Shown: positions 25,859-34,258, counted from the stretch's first letter. The stretch is 58,479 bases of DNA from an uncultured Neglectibacter sp. (GCA_937958185.1 CALFFN010000029.1:1-58479), one strand, 5' to 3'. The notes: generated by a model from the letters alone, not told the origin. Made by a program: numbers and translations.

Positions 25859-27844
25859 ATGAAAAACAGCTTGAAACAGCTTCTGCGCACCCCCATGAAA
25901 GCCCTGCTGTTCTTCCTGCTGTTGACGGCGGGAACCGCTCTGCTCGCCGTGGGCGCGTGCCTGTTTGCCCGGACCGCAGAGCGGATCGCTGCGGTGGAAA
26001 GCGAGTTTACCACCATTGCCACCGTGGAGCAGAAGCCGGTCTCCACCTATGTGGAGGAGGGCTACAACAGCTGCCTTGGCGCTCATGGGAATGAGTTCCC
26101 CGTTTATGACAAGCTCATTTCCTTTGATGTACTGAAAGACGCTGAGCTTTCGTATATCGGCGAGCCGGAAAGCCGCCCGGTATATCTGTCAAGCTGGATG
26201 GATCCCAGTCCTCGCACATGGAACATTATTCATCAAGAATTTGTCGCCGCCTTTACCCCACTGGAAACCGGCGATGGAAAAGAGCCTGTAAAGGTGGAAG
26301 TGACGCGTGTTTTCTATTCCAATGTGATCTACCAGCAGGTTTTTTTGCCGCCGCCGGACAATTTGAAAGTGGGAGACGTCATTTCGGTGTGCCAGCATTT
26401 TTCCGGGAATCCGGCAAAGCTGGAAAAGGGAAAAACCTATCTTGCGTCTATGGTATGGCGAACGTGTTCTTCCCACAGCGAAGGATCGCCGGAGGGCGAA
26501 TTTGTCATCTACCAGCGCCCGCATTCCACACAATACGACATCGACGGGAAACTACTGCCCGGCAACGGCGTTTTTGCAGTTCCCAGACTGTACGCGGAGA
26601 CGGAGAAAACTGTGGTCCACGCCACCGCGGAACAAAGTTTTCCTGCGTTTGACGATCCCTCTATCGGCGTGGAAGAGATTTCCGCTGATTCGGACGATCC
26701 GGCAGATCAGATCCTGCGTGGGGATCAGTGGCTGAGCTGGACCCAGAATATCCGAATGCAGTATGGGCTTTCTCCCGTGATCCCCACCAATGATTTATCT
26801 CTTCTTCCCAGCTTTCACAATGGGAAAGCAAAAATTGTACAGGGACGGGCGATTACAGAAGAGGAATATGAATCCGGCGAAAAAGTGTGCCTTGTTTCCG
26901 ACGCGTTTCTCAATGACTTGTATTATTATTATATTGGAATCGGTACAGAGATTTCCCTGCCGCTGCTTTGTTCCCTTTACAACTACGATGGAGGGAAGCA
27001 GGTAGAATCCACCGGCAATTACCGAACAAGCCCTTTCCTGCGGCGGTACAGTCTTTTGAATGCTGACGGGGCGCCCTATTCCCCCTTTGCAAACGACAAA
27101 TATACGGTGGTAGGTTTCTATTCGATAGACCCAAAGGAGCAGGAAGCCGGAAGGACAGAATTGATGGTGGATACTGTCATCATTCCCGCGAAATCTGTTA
27201 CCGCTTCCGACGAAAACAACATCGCCTACTATGCCCCCATGAACGCGAAATCCACCTCGTTCCGCATTCCCAACGGGACAATAGAGAAATTTGACAGGAA
27301 GCTCCACGAAGCCGTGCCGGAAGCGGCGGGGCTGACTATCAATTATTATGATAACGGCTATACCGAGGTGATGGGCGATCTGAACCGCGCCAAAAGCACG
27401 GCGGCGCTGCTTTTGTTTGCCGGGCTTGGCAGCACCCTTGCCATCGTGACCCTGCTGCTGTATTTCTTTGTGGTGCGGGAGAAAAAACGCACCGCCATTG
27501 AGAGAAGCCTGGGCATGACAAAGGGTCAATGCGCCGTGTCCCTGCTTTCGGGGCTCTTGGTGCTGGCGCTGCTGGCAGTTTGCCTTGGGGCGGCGCTGGG
27601 CGGCATTTCCGTAGAGCATATGGGGAACGGAGAAGCTGTGGAAAGCGAGTTTAGTCTCATGTTCAGTGATTGGCAGGACGTTTCCGCAGAAGCGGGTGAG
27701 ACAGGCGCCGTCTCCCTCTGGCTCCGCCTGGCAGCGCCCTTTGCCGTGTGGCTGGCAGTCCTTGTGCTGGGGCTGCTCCTGCTGGGAAGAAATCTCAAAA
27801 TCGAACCGATCTATCTCCTGAGCGGGAAGCCGGAGGATTCCTGA
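25859..27844 (+). CDS. FtsX/MacB-like permease, type B, third pair
   Basis: 661 residues, third type-B copy, starting MKNSLKQLLRTPMKALL, almost the same as the second. It has the N-terminal helix, external domain of about 450 residues, coupling motif KKRTAIERSLGMTKGQC and the end NLKIEPIYLLSGKPEDS. It is the last gene of the operon; a hairpin follows at 27863-27896. The near-identity of the first 12 residues and of the cytoplasmic loop, with strongly diverged external domains, suggests that the pairs share the ATPase but differ in what they recognise. Confidence 0.85.
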   Translation: MKNSLKQLLRTPMKALLFFLLLTAGTALLAVGACLFARTAERIAAVESEFTTIATVEQKPVSTYVEEGYNSCLGAHGNEFPVYDKLISFDVLKDAELSYIGEPESRPVYLSSWMDPSPRTWNIIHQEFVAAFTPLETGDGKEPVKVEVTRVFYSNVIYQQVFLPPPDNLKVGDVISVCQHFSGNPAKLEKGKTYLASMVWRTCSSHSEGSPEGEFVIYQRPHSTQYDIDGKLLPGNGVFAVPRLYAETEKTVVHATAEQSFPAFDDPSIGVEEISADSDDPADQILRGDQWLSWTQNIRMQYGLSPVIPTNDLSLLPSFHNGKAKIVQGRAITEEEYESGEKVCLVSDAFLNDLYYYYIGIGTEISLPLLCSLYNYDGGKQVESTGNYRTSPFLRRYSLLNADGAPYSPFANDKYTVVGFYSIDPKEQEAGRTELMVDTVIIPAKSVTASDENNIAYYAPMNAKSTSFRIPNGTIEKFDRKLHEAVPEAAGLTINYYDNGYTEVMGDLNRAKSTAALLLFAGLGSTLAIVTLLLYFFVVREKKRTAIERSLGMTKGQCAVSLLSGLLVLALLAVCLGAALGGISVEHMGNGEAVESEFSLMFSDWQDVSAEAGETGAVSLWLRLAAPFAVWLAVLVLGLLLLGRNLKIEPIYLLSGKPEDS

Positions 27845-27862
27845 GGACCGCTTGCGGAGAAT

Positions 27863-27896
27863 AACCGCCGTCTTTGGTTTTCCAGGGGCGGCGGTT
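27863..27896 (+). terminator. Probable terminator of the permease operon
   Basis: AACCGCCG and CGGCGGTT form an 8-bp stem around 18 bases. The T-tract after it is poor, so termination may be partial and reach sigK. Confidence 0.5.
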
Positions 27897-28052
27897 CGCT
27901 TTGCGGAAAAAACCGTGCTGTGGGCGCATGGGAAAAATCTGGCGGCAAACGGGAAGCCGCCGCCGTACAGGCAGTTTTCGGCGGGAAAAAGCATAGAAAT
28001 AGAACCGTACCTCTGGGAGCGCTCCAGAGGAAACAGGAAATGGGGGAGAACT

Positions 28053-28745
28053 ATGTTTTTGACGCAGATTCTGGATTTTCTTTCAGGCATCATCTATTTG
28101 TTCCTACACGTGACCGGCGGGGGGACGTTCCCGAAAGCCTTAAGCGCGGCGGAGGAAAAAAAGTGCCTGGAAGAAATGGCGCAGGGCAGCGAAACCGCCC
28201 GACGCAAGCTCATCGAGCACAACCTCCGCCTTGTGGCGCATATTATCAAGAAATATTACGCCAACCAGAACGATCAGGAGGATCTGATCTCCATTGGCAC
28301 GATAGGGCTTATCAAAGCCGTGGACAGCTTCGACGCGGAAAAGGGGATCAAGCTGTCCAGCTATGCGTCCCGGTGTATTGAAAATGAAATATTGATGTTC
28401 TTTCGCAGCGGGAAGAAGTCGGCGCAGGACGTTTCCATCAACGAGCCTATCGAAACGGACAAATCCGGGAACACGCTGACGCTGATGGACACCATGGCGG
28501 TAGACGATTCCATCATCGACGATCTGGACGTCAAGATGAAAAGTGAAAAGCTGTACGGCTTTATCGACCGGGCGCTGACCCGGCGGGAAAAAAGCATTAT
28601 CTGTATGCGGTACGGCTTGGGCGGCGGAAAGCCGCTGCCCCAGCGGGTAGTTGCCAAGAAGCTGGGCATTTCCCGCAGCTATGTGTCCCGCATTGAAAAG
28701 AAAGCGCTCCAGAAGCTGCGGGAAAAATTTGAGGGGGAGGAATGA
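28053..28745 (+). CDS. sigK: Sporulation sigma factor K precursor (pro-sigma-K)
   Basis: 230 residues. It directs late mother-cell gene expression (coat, cortex and spore release). The N-terminus MFLTQILDFLSGIIYLFLHV is a hydrophobic pro-sequence of the kind removed by SpoIVFB, followed by FPKALSAAEEKKCLEEM as in SigK. Region 2 shows NLRLVAHIIKKY and EDLISIGTIGLIKAVDSFD; region 4 ends ISRSYVSRIEKKALQKL. I chose the ATG at 28053, preceded by GGGGGAG; longer in-frame starts add unrelated residues. The gene is uninterrupted, so no skin-type element splits it, unlike in B. subtilis and C. difficile. It indicates that the host can form endospores. Confidence 0.92.
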   Translation: MFLTQILDFLSGIIYLFLHVTGGGTFPKALSAAEEKKCLEEMAQGSETARRKLIEHNLRLVAHIIKKYYANQNDQEDLISIGTIGLIKAVDSFDAEKGIKLSSYASRCIENEILMFFRSGKKSAQDVSINEPIETDKSGNTLTLMDTMAVDDSIIDDLDVKMKSEKLYGFIDRALTRREKSIICMRYGLGGGKPLPQRVVAKKLGISRSYVSRIEKKALQKLREKFEGEE

Positions 28746-28879
28746 GGGAAAGGGCTCTCACAGGATCTGATCTAAAATAAGAAATTCCACCTGCCGGACA
28801 GGAGTAATGGGCGATACGCCCAATATCGGAGAGCGGCATTTCATAAGATCACCCGCCCTTCTTCTGATAGGCTGAAAAA

Positions 28880-28905
28880 CAGCGGGAACCCTTTCCCGCT
28901 GCTTT
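28880..28905 (+). terminator. Terminator downstream of sigK
   Basis: CAGCGGGAA pairs perfectly with TTCCCGCTG (loop CCCT), followed by CTTTT. It stands 135 bases past the sigK stop. Between them (28746-28879) no gene is seen. Confidence 0.75.
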
Positions 28906-28950
28906 TGTTATGCAGTTATTCCTTGGAAGTGGATAAATTGAAGTTCGCAC

Positions 28951-29074
28951 TTATAGAAATACTTTTTCGTTTTTCAGGAAATCGCCGATAGAAGCAAAAT
29001 CACATCCGGCATTCCTGCATTCCAGCATATTCCATTAAGGTTCCGCCCAAATCAAACACAATTGATTTTGTCAT
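28951..29074 (-). pseudogene. Remnant of a HAD-superfamily hydrolase
   Basis: Behind a good ribosome site (AGGAGGTTT, minus strand) an ATG at 29074 opens MTKSIVFDLGGTLMEY, the N-terminal motif I of HAD phosphatases with its Asp nucleophile. After about 24 codons the frame ends; in the +1 frame a plausible HAD C-terminus follows (GCDFASIGDFLKNEKVFL, then stop at 28951). The body of some 180 residues is missing, so this is a gene with a large internal deletion. Confidence 0.65.
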
Positions 29075-29183
29075 CTAAACCTCCAAAACCTTCGGCTTGC
29101 CGCTGTCAGCAGCACTGAAATTATATTACATGACCAACAGTATCACAATGATGTATCTTATGTCTTCCCTCCAGTTTTGACGG

Positions 29184-29211
29184 TTGCGATTTTTGGGCGG
29201 TCTGCTATAAT
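29184..29211 (+). promoter_or_regulatory. Sigma-A promoter of the alpha/beta hydrolase gene
   Basis: TTGCGA-N16-TATAAT. The leader to the ATG at 29343 is about 125 bases and contains a partial resemblance to the dispersed intergenic element (CTGCGGTTGGG near 29250). Confidence 0.6.
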
Positions 29212-29342
29212 AGGTGCAGAGCCGCGCGGCGGTAAAGCTGTCAAAAAACCTGCGGTTGGGAGAGTTCGCAGCGGAAAGTGCTCGCTGTCTCCACAATCTG
29301 CCGTACCGCAGGTGCAAATCGGAAGCTTGTGGGGAAGCGCAA

Positions 29343-30029
29343 ATGGATATCACGTTACATTATCAGGAAAAAGGAAGCGGGGAGCCGCTGATCCTTTTGC
29401 ACGGCAACGGAGAGGACGGCTCCTATTTCCAGCACCAAATGGACTATTTCAGCGGCAGATACAGGGTGATCGCTTTGGACACGCGGGGTCACGGCAAATC
29501 GCCGAGAGGTACGGCGCCCTTTACGATGGAGCAGTTTTCCCGTGACTTGTACGATTTTATGGCAAGCCTTGCAATTTCAAGCGCCATCATTCTGGGATTT
29601 TCAGACGGCGCGAATATCGCCATGAAATTTGCCATGCGCTATCCGGGCAGGGTAAAGGCGCTGATCTTAAACGGAGGAAATTTGAATCCAAAAGGCGTGA
29701 AAAGAACCACGCAGATTCCCATTGAGCTGGGATACAAAATTGCCAGACGTTTTGCCACGAAATCGCCCGACGCAGAAAGGAACGCTGAAATCCTCGGGCT
29801 GATGGTGAACGAGCCGATGATCGAACCAACCCAATTATCGAAAATAACCGCCCCAACGCTGGTGATTTGCGGGAAAAACGATATGATCAAGGAAGCCCAT
29901 ACAAAAGAGATCGCAGAACATATCCCCAACGCAAAGCTGATGATCCTGAAAGGCAACCATTTCATTGCAAATAAGAGACCTGCGGCGTTTAACCAAGCGG
30001 TCGAGGACTTTTTACGGGAAATTCCGTGA
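29343..30029 (+). CDS. Alpha/beta-fold hydrolase
   Basis: 228 residues starting MDITLHYQEKGSGEPLILLHG. The oxyanion motif HGNGEDG (20-26), the nucleophile elbow GFSDG with Ser87, a later Asp in CGKND and the His of LKGNHF near residue 212 make a complete Ser-Asp-His triad. It is a small cytosolic esterase or peptidase-like hydrolase; substrate unknown. The ATG at 29343 follows GGGGAAG; the in-frame ATG at 29214 lies directly at the promoter and is rejected. The CPBP gene follows 66 bases later. Confidence 0.85.
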   Translation: MDITLHYQEKGSGEPLILLHGNGEDGSYFQHQMDYFSGRYRVIALDTRGHGKSPRGTAPFTMEQFSRDLYDFMASLAISSAIILGFSDGANIAMKFAMRYPGRVKALILNGGNLNPKGVKRTTQIPIELGYKIARRFATKSPDAERNAEILGLMVNEPMIEPTQLSKITAPTLVICGKNDMIKEAHTKEIAEHIPNAKLMILKGNHFIANKRPAAFNQAVEDFLREIP

Positions 30030-30095
30030 GTTTTCATTTATCGAGCTGCTGGGAAGACAGGGCGGGAAAATAAATCAAAATTTGGAGATAGTGCT

Positions 30096-30860
30096 ATGAA
30101 TAAGAAAGAACTTGTCTATATTGCTGTTTTGACTTTGATAATTGCATTTATGGATATCACTGGTATGCCAAGCGTGCTTTTTGTCCATATTCAGGTTGCA
30201 GACATAGAGCCCTTCTATTTTGCATTGATGACAAATTTCTTGCTCATAGGGATAATCGCTTTCTTGTTTTTAAGAATACTATGCCCTGCGTGGAACTTGG
30301 GATTTACAAAAAAAGGATTGATAGACGGATTCAAAAAATATGGAATAATCGGAGTGGCAGTTGCGATAGTGGGATTTATTGCTTTTTATGTCGGCTTATC
30401 GCCTTTTGACCGTCAGCCGTCTATTGAAAAAGTGCTTATGGAAGGCGTCATATATTATGTTGGTGTTGCAATGATCGAAGAACTATATGTGCGTGGTTTA
30501 TTCCTCAATCTTATTGAAAAGATGTTTGCAAAAAGTAAAAACAGCACGTTGATTGCAGTTGTATTATCAGCCGTAGTCTTTGGAGTTGGACATATATTTG
30601 GTGTATTAAACCAGTCATTACTTGTTATAGTAAGCAAAGTTGTCTGGACTGTAGGTATGGGTATATTTTTCGGAATGGTATATAAGAAAACAAGTAACTT
30701 GTGGCTGCCGATTATTATTCATTTTCTTATCAATGTTTGTGCTTTGCCTTATTGTTTTTCAAGTATAAACGGATATGCTGATTTAACATTATACATTGTT
30801 GTACCCGTGTATATAATTTTGGGAATATATAGTTTCATGGAGTTAAAGAAAGAAGCATGA
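30096..30860 (+). CDS. CPBP-family intramembrane metalloprotease (Abi/CAAX-like)
   Basis: 254 residues with seven or eight hydrophobic segments. The family motifs are present: EE...R in IEELYVRGL (Glu128, Glu129, Arg133), GHIFG with His166, and a second His in IIIHF near residue 218. These residues bind the catalytic metal in the type II CAAX prenyl endopeptidase family. Bacterial members act in bacteriocin immunity or surface-protein processing; the role here is open. GGAGATAG precedes the ATG. The gene is much richer in A/T than its neighbours, which suggests recent acquisition. Confidence 0.87.
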   Translation: MNKKELVYIAVLTLIIAFMDITGMPSVLFVHIQVADIEPFYFALMTNFLLIGIIAFLFLRILCPAWNLGFTKKGLIDGFKKYGIIGVAVAIVGFIAFYVGLSPFDRQPSIEKVLMEGVIYYVGVAMIEELYVRGLFLNLIEKMFAKSKNSTLIAVVLSAVVFGVGHIFGVLNQSLLVIVSKVVWTVGMGIFFGMVYKKTSNLWLPIIIHFLINVCALPYCFSSINGYADLTLYIVVPVYIILGIYSFMELKKEA

Positions 30861-30915
30861 AATTCCGTTTATCAAACTGACTGCAATCGTTCACAGGTCG
30901 CTTTGCAAGCGACCG

Positions 30916-30969
30916 AAAAACCTCCTGTGCGGGCTGAAAGGAAGCCGTCAAACACAGGAGGTCTTTTTA
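30916..30969 (+). terminator. Terminator after the CPBP gene
   Basis: CCTCCTGTG (30921-30929) pairs with CACAGGAGG (30953-30961), followed by TCTTTTTAT; A residues precede it, so it may also serve the minus strand. The rest of 30970-31083 shows nothing. Confidence 0.8.
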
Positions 30970-31083
30970 TGAACGCAGCAGAACTGTTTTTTTATTCTCG
31001 CCAAAGGCAGCTCCATGGCAGGAACGGAAAAGGACGCTGTAGGCGGGTCTCATGCTCCTCCTGCCGTTTTTTCCATGCTGCCC

Positions 31084-31953
31084 TCACTTTTTCGGCAGGG
31101 GTGAGCTGTCTGAAGCTTTCCCCGGCGCTTTTGGGGAAAAGTGCAGGCAATTCTGGGGGCAGGCGGAAACGCATTTCCCACAGCGGATACATTCCGGGGA
31201 GTGGGAAATTTCCCGCACGGAAAGTGCCACGGGACACGCCTTTTCACAGGCGCTGCAGGAGGTGCACCGCTCCTTTTCCCAGTGGATCTGCACCAGGCTG
31301 AACCGATTGAACCAGCCATAGATCGCCCCCAGCGGGCACAGGTACTGGCAGAAGGGGCGGTACACCTTTACGGACAGCACCACGAGGAACAGCAAGATCC
31401 CCAGCTTCCAGAAAAACAGGCCGCCCGCCTGGCTCCGCAGCGCGCCGTTGGTCCCCAGCAGGGGGAGAGCGCCGAAAAACGTGCCGGAGGGGCAGAGAAA
31501 CTTGCAAAACGCAGGCACCTTGGCATATCCGCCGAACAAAAACAGGGAGCCGACCCCCACCAAAAGAACCAGCACCACATATTTTCCGTATTTCAAAACG
31601 CGGTGCCCGGGCAAGCGCTTTTTCTTTTTGAAAACAGGGATTTTATGTAGTAAGTCCTGCAACAGCCCAAAGGGGCACAGCCAGCCGCAGACAAAGCGCC
31701 CCAGAAGGCTTCCGAACAGGAAGAAAAAGCCCAGCACGGCAAAGGGGACCTGAAAGCCCTGCTGATTTAAGAGCGCCTGCAGCGCCCCGATGGGGCAGGA
31801 AGCCACAGCCCCCGGGCAGGAATAGCAGTTGAGCCCCGGCACGCAGACGTATTTCAGATTGCCCCGGTAGATTTTTCCATTTACAAAGCCGTACAGGTAT
31901 CCGTTTGTCACGATGGTGAACAGGAGCTGTACCCAAAGCCGAATTTTTTTCAT
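31084..31953 (-). CDS. 4Fe-4S membrane protein of NapH/CcoG-like type
   Basis: 289 residues with about five membrane segments. The polyferredoxin membrane motifs CGWLCPFG and CQYLCPLG are present, followed by two cytosolic [4Fe-4S] ferredoxin motifs, CTSCSACEKACP and CIRCGKCVSACP. A Cys-rich stretch C.PGLNCYSCPGAVASCPIG near the N-terminus could hold another cluster. Such proteins pass electrons across the membrane. The gene is last in a three-gene operon with a thioredoxin-like lipoprotein and a CXXC mini-protein, starting 3 bases after the latter's stop. The likely job is to supply reductant to the outside thioredoxin; this is inference from the context. Confidence 0.88.
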   Translation of the reverse strand: MKKIRLWVQLLFTIVTNGYLYGFVNGKIYRGNLKYVCVPGLNCYSCPGAVASCPIGALQALLNQQGFQVPFAVLGFFFLFGSLLGRFVCGWLCPFGLLQDLLHKIPVFKKKKRLPGHRVLKYGKYVVLVLLVGVGSLFLFGGYAKVPAFCKFLCPSGTFFGALPLLGTNGALRSQAGGLFFWKLGILLFLVVLSVKVYRPFCQYLCPLGAIYGWFNRFSLVQIHWEKERCTSCSACEKACPVALSVREISHSPECIRCGKCVSACPQNCLHFSPKAPGKASDSSPLPKK

Positions 31954-31956
31954 ACG

Positions 31957-32109
31957 TCACCCGATCCCGATACATTCCAGGCAGATCATGACCGCCTTGT
32001 TCCAAATGACGGTGAACTGGTCGGAAAAAGCGCCCAGCGCAAGGAAAAGGACCCCCACCAGCACTCCCAGTACCCAAAGATGCCGCTTAGCGCTTTTCCA
32101 GAAGCTCAT
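31957..32109 (-). CDS. CXXC mini-membrane protein (CD1871A-like)
   Basis: A 50-residue gene hidden between its neighbours: MSFWKSAKRH, one membrane helix (about 11-28), and the C-terminal motif MICLECIGIG with a CXXC pair. The ATG at 32109 overlaps the end of the TlpA gene and follows GGAGGAAA; the stop is 3 bases before the next start. Clostridial genomes carry a family of about this size with CXXC near the end, between TlpA-like and 4Fe-4S membrane proteins. It may relay thiol electrons through the membrane. Confidence 0.8.
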   Translation of the reverse strand: MSFWKSAKRHLWVLGVLVGVLFLALGAFSDQFTVIWNKAVMICLECIGIG

Positions 32110-32647
32110 TGATCTTTTCCTCCCACGCCGATTTTTCCATCGCGCCGATGACCGTATCTAAAACTTCCCCGTTTTCATCGAGGAAGAAAGTGGTGGGCAC
32201 GGCGCTGACGTCTGTCAGCAGCGCGTTATACAGGGACTCGTTCAAAAGCAGGTGGGTGTAATCCGCCCCCGTCTGCTGGACGAGGCTTTCCACAAGGGTC
32301 TGGTCGTTTCCCTCCATCACATCGCTGACAATGCCGATGATTTGAAACTCCTCTTTTTTGTATTCTGCCGCCAGCTCCCCCAGCTCCGGCATTTCCCGCA
32401 GGCAGGGGTTGCAGTAGGTCGCCCACACATTTACCATGGTGAGTTTTGACTGGGAGAAAACCTCGTCGGAAACCGCGTTTCCCTCTAGGTCTACGCCTTC
32501 AAAGGAGATTTGGCTCTCGGAAGATTCCGATGGTGCGCTGCTTTCCGCTTTTGGGGCGGGGACGGGCTCCGACAGCTTTGCACAGCCGCCGAACAGGAGA
32601 GCAAACAGCACCAATGATCCGATCGCCAATTGACAAAGCTTGTTCAT
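32087..32647 (-). CDS. TlpA-like thioredoxin-fold lipoprotein
   Basis: 186 residues. A lipoprotein signal ends in LFGGC (Cys22), followed by a Ser/Glu/Pro-rich tether to about residue 45 and a thioredoxin/AhpC-type domain. The redox motif is WATYCNPC with Cys79 and Cys82, and the cis-Pro loop is VPTTFFLD. It should reduce disulfides of extracytoplasmic proteins or peroxides while anchored to the membrane. It is the first gene of an operon with the CXXC mini-protein (23-base overlap) and the 4Fe-4S membrane protein. Confidence 0.9.
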   Translation of the reverse strand: MNKLCQLAIGSLVLFALLFGGCAKLSEPVPAPKAESSAPSESSESQISFEGVDLEGNAVSDEVFSQSKLTMVNVWATYCNPCLREMPELGELAAEYKKEEFQIIGIVSDVMEGNDQTLVESLVQQTGADYTHLLLNESLYNALLTDVSAVPTTFFLDENGEVLDTVIGAMEKSAWEEKINELLEKR

Positions 32648-32780
32648 GCAAAATCCCCCTGAAGTTTTTTATCATTTTTGCCCTGAGAAATTCCGGCGGG
32701 AGCTTCCGCAGGCTTGTGGCGGCGCCTACTGTGTTCAGCCATTTTTGCGGCGCTCTGCTCCGGCTTCCTGTTTTATCTAT

Positions 32781-32808
32781 ATTATATAATATCCGGCATG
32801 ATAATCAA
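32781..32808 (-). promoter_or_regulatory. Sigma-A promoter of the TlpA operon
   Basis: TTGATT-N16-TATAAT on the minus strand, about 130 bases upstream of the TlpA start. Confidence 0.65.
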
Positions 32809-32821
32809 GGGAAAATTGAAG

Positions 32822-34108
32822 CTAGTTCTTTTTCTTTGCTTCTTCCATCAGTCTCCAGGCGTCACCATGCACTTCTGCCTCAAACAGAGCGCCCCAGCGT
32901 AAAGCCATATCCATATCTGCATTTCTGCTTCCCCATGTTGTCCCATCGGTAAAATGCACGCTGTAAAGGTAAAATTTTGCTGAGACGGCGTCCGTACCGA
33001 CCGAATCGCAGACAATATCCCGCTGCTCACCCGCTCCGATTTTTGCATCGGTCGATATGACATCTGTCAGGCTGTCGATGATGTCCCCGGAACCATCGTA
33101 ATATATTGCGGCAAATTGAAGGGAATCAATATCTTTCCCGGAAATATTTGTTACAGAGATCCATTGTATATACTGCTCTCCGGAAATGCCGTTGTCCAAA
33201 TAGGGGACCGCTTCTACTCCACAGCTGCCTTCAAAATCAGATTCTTCCGCAGAAAATGGTTCGTCTCCGTTCTGAACTTGCAGGGAGGATAGCAGCTCCT
33301 GTAGTTCCTGAGTACCCATTGCATCCGCAAATCCCTGCGAGTCCACTGAAAATGTGAACGAGCGTTTTAGAGGAAAGCTTTTTTCCAAACAGAAGCTGAT
33401 GGGGTTCCCTTTTTGAAACTCGGAAAGCACCAGAGCGAACCCCTCGCCCTCAAGGGAGATCCTTTTGGTATTGCTGTATAAGGTCCCCGTGGCAGAGTAT
33501 TCCTGCCCGTTTGATTTCTCAATAGTAACCTGCCACAGCTCGTCTTCATCGCCAATAGAGTCCACTAACCCCAGACCGGGAACAGTGACAAGGAACGACA
33601 GGGAATCCCGGTCTACCTGAAGAAGAGCGGAAATAGTCACCGGCACAGACGCTAAAGGGTTGCCGGCAGAGCTGTTAAGATAGATGGGAAACAGACCTTC
33701 CCCCTCGAACACCTTGGAATTGACGATATACCAATCCGTTGTGTCTGCCCCAGATTCGTCGGTGTAATAGCGTTTTGTCCACCCTGCCGAGGAAGATGGT
33801 TCGGACTCAGAAGCTGCCGGGTCACTTTCCGCCGACCCTGCCGTACTATGTACAGGGGCAGCCTCTGGAGAAGACACTGCCATATTGGTTTTTGGTCGAT
33901 AATCAGGTTGAAAAAAGATAATATCTGCAACAACGAGAAGAATACCGACCACGCAGCCCAAGGCAACGCCCCAGAACCAGATTTGCTGATAAAATGGTTT
34001 CCTATTTGCTTTCCTGCAATAGGGGCAGTTTTCAACGCTGGCAGGGATTTCCCGCCCGCAGTCCCGGCAGGTTTTTGTTTGAGGATCGCTGGATAATGTT
34101 ATTGGCAT
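32822..34108 (-). CDS. Zinc-ribbon membrane protein, unknown function
   Basis: 428 residues from the ATG at 34108, which has AGGAGG upstream and lies behind the promoter; an earlier in-frame ATG at 34207 is inside the promoter. A four-Cys zinc ribbon (Cys14, Cys17, Cys28, Cys31; CRDCG...CPYC) is followed by one membrane helix (about 44-66), a Ser/Glu-rich linker, and an external region of about 300 residues with beta-strand character. This plan, ribbon inside and domain outside, is common in Firmicutes, but I do not recognise the outer domain. It is divergent from the XRE regulator. Confidence 0.75.
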   Translation of the reverse strand: MPITLSSDPQTKTCRDCGREIPASVENCPYCRKANRKPFYQQIWFWGVALGCVVGILLVVADIIFFQPDYRPKTNMAVSSPEAAPVHSTAGSAESDPAASESEPSSSAGWTKRYYTDESGADTTDWYIVNSKVFEGEGLFPIYLNSSAGNPLASVPVTISALLQVDRDSLSFLVTVPGLGLVDSIGDEDELWQVTIEKSNGQEYSATGTLYSNTKRISLEGEGFALVLSEFQKGNPISFCLEKSFPLKRSFTFSVDSQGFADAMGTQELQELLSSLQVQNGDEPFSAEESDFEGSCGVEAVPYLDNGISGEQYIQWISVTNISGKDIDSLQFAAIYYDGSGDIIDSLTDVISTDAKIGAGEQRDIVCDSVGTDAVSAKFYLYSVHFTDGTTWGSRNADMDMALRWGALFEAEVHGDAWRLMEEAKKKN

Positions 34109-34168
34109 GATAAAACCTCCTGATAGAGCATAGACTAAAGCGCAGCCGGAGCATGGTTTATAAAGTCC

Positions 34169-34213
34169 ATTGCACTTTAAGGTTATTATAACACAGCCAA
34201 ATTGCACTTACAA
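34169..34213. promoter_or_regulatory. Promoter of the zinc-ribbon gene with direct repeats
   Basis: TTGTAA-N17-TATAAT on the minus strand (34185-34213). ATTGCACTT occurs twice, at 34169-34177 and 34201-34209, 32 bp or three helical turns apart, bracketing the -10 and overlapping the -35. They are candidate sites for the divergent XRE protein. Confidence 0.6.
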
Positions 34214-34258
34214 TACAAGTAACAGGGTTTCTAAGAAATTTCAGGGGATATTTGGGAT

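Noticed and set aside
30903..31301. Plus-strand frame after the CPBP gene
   Set aside because: It spans a terminator and runs antisense to the 4Fe-4S protein gene.
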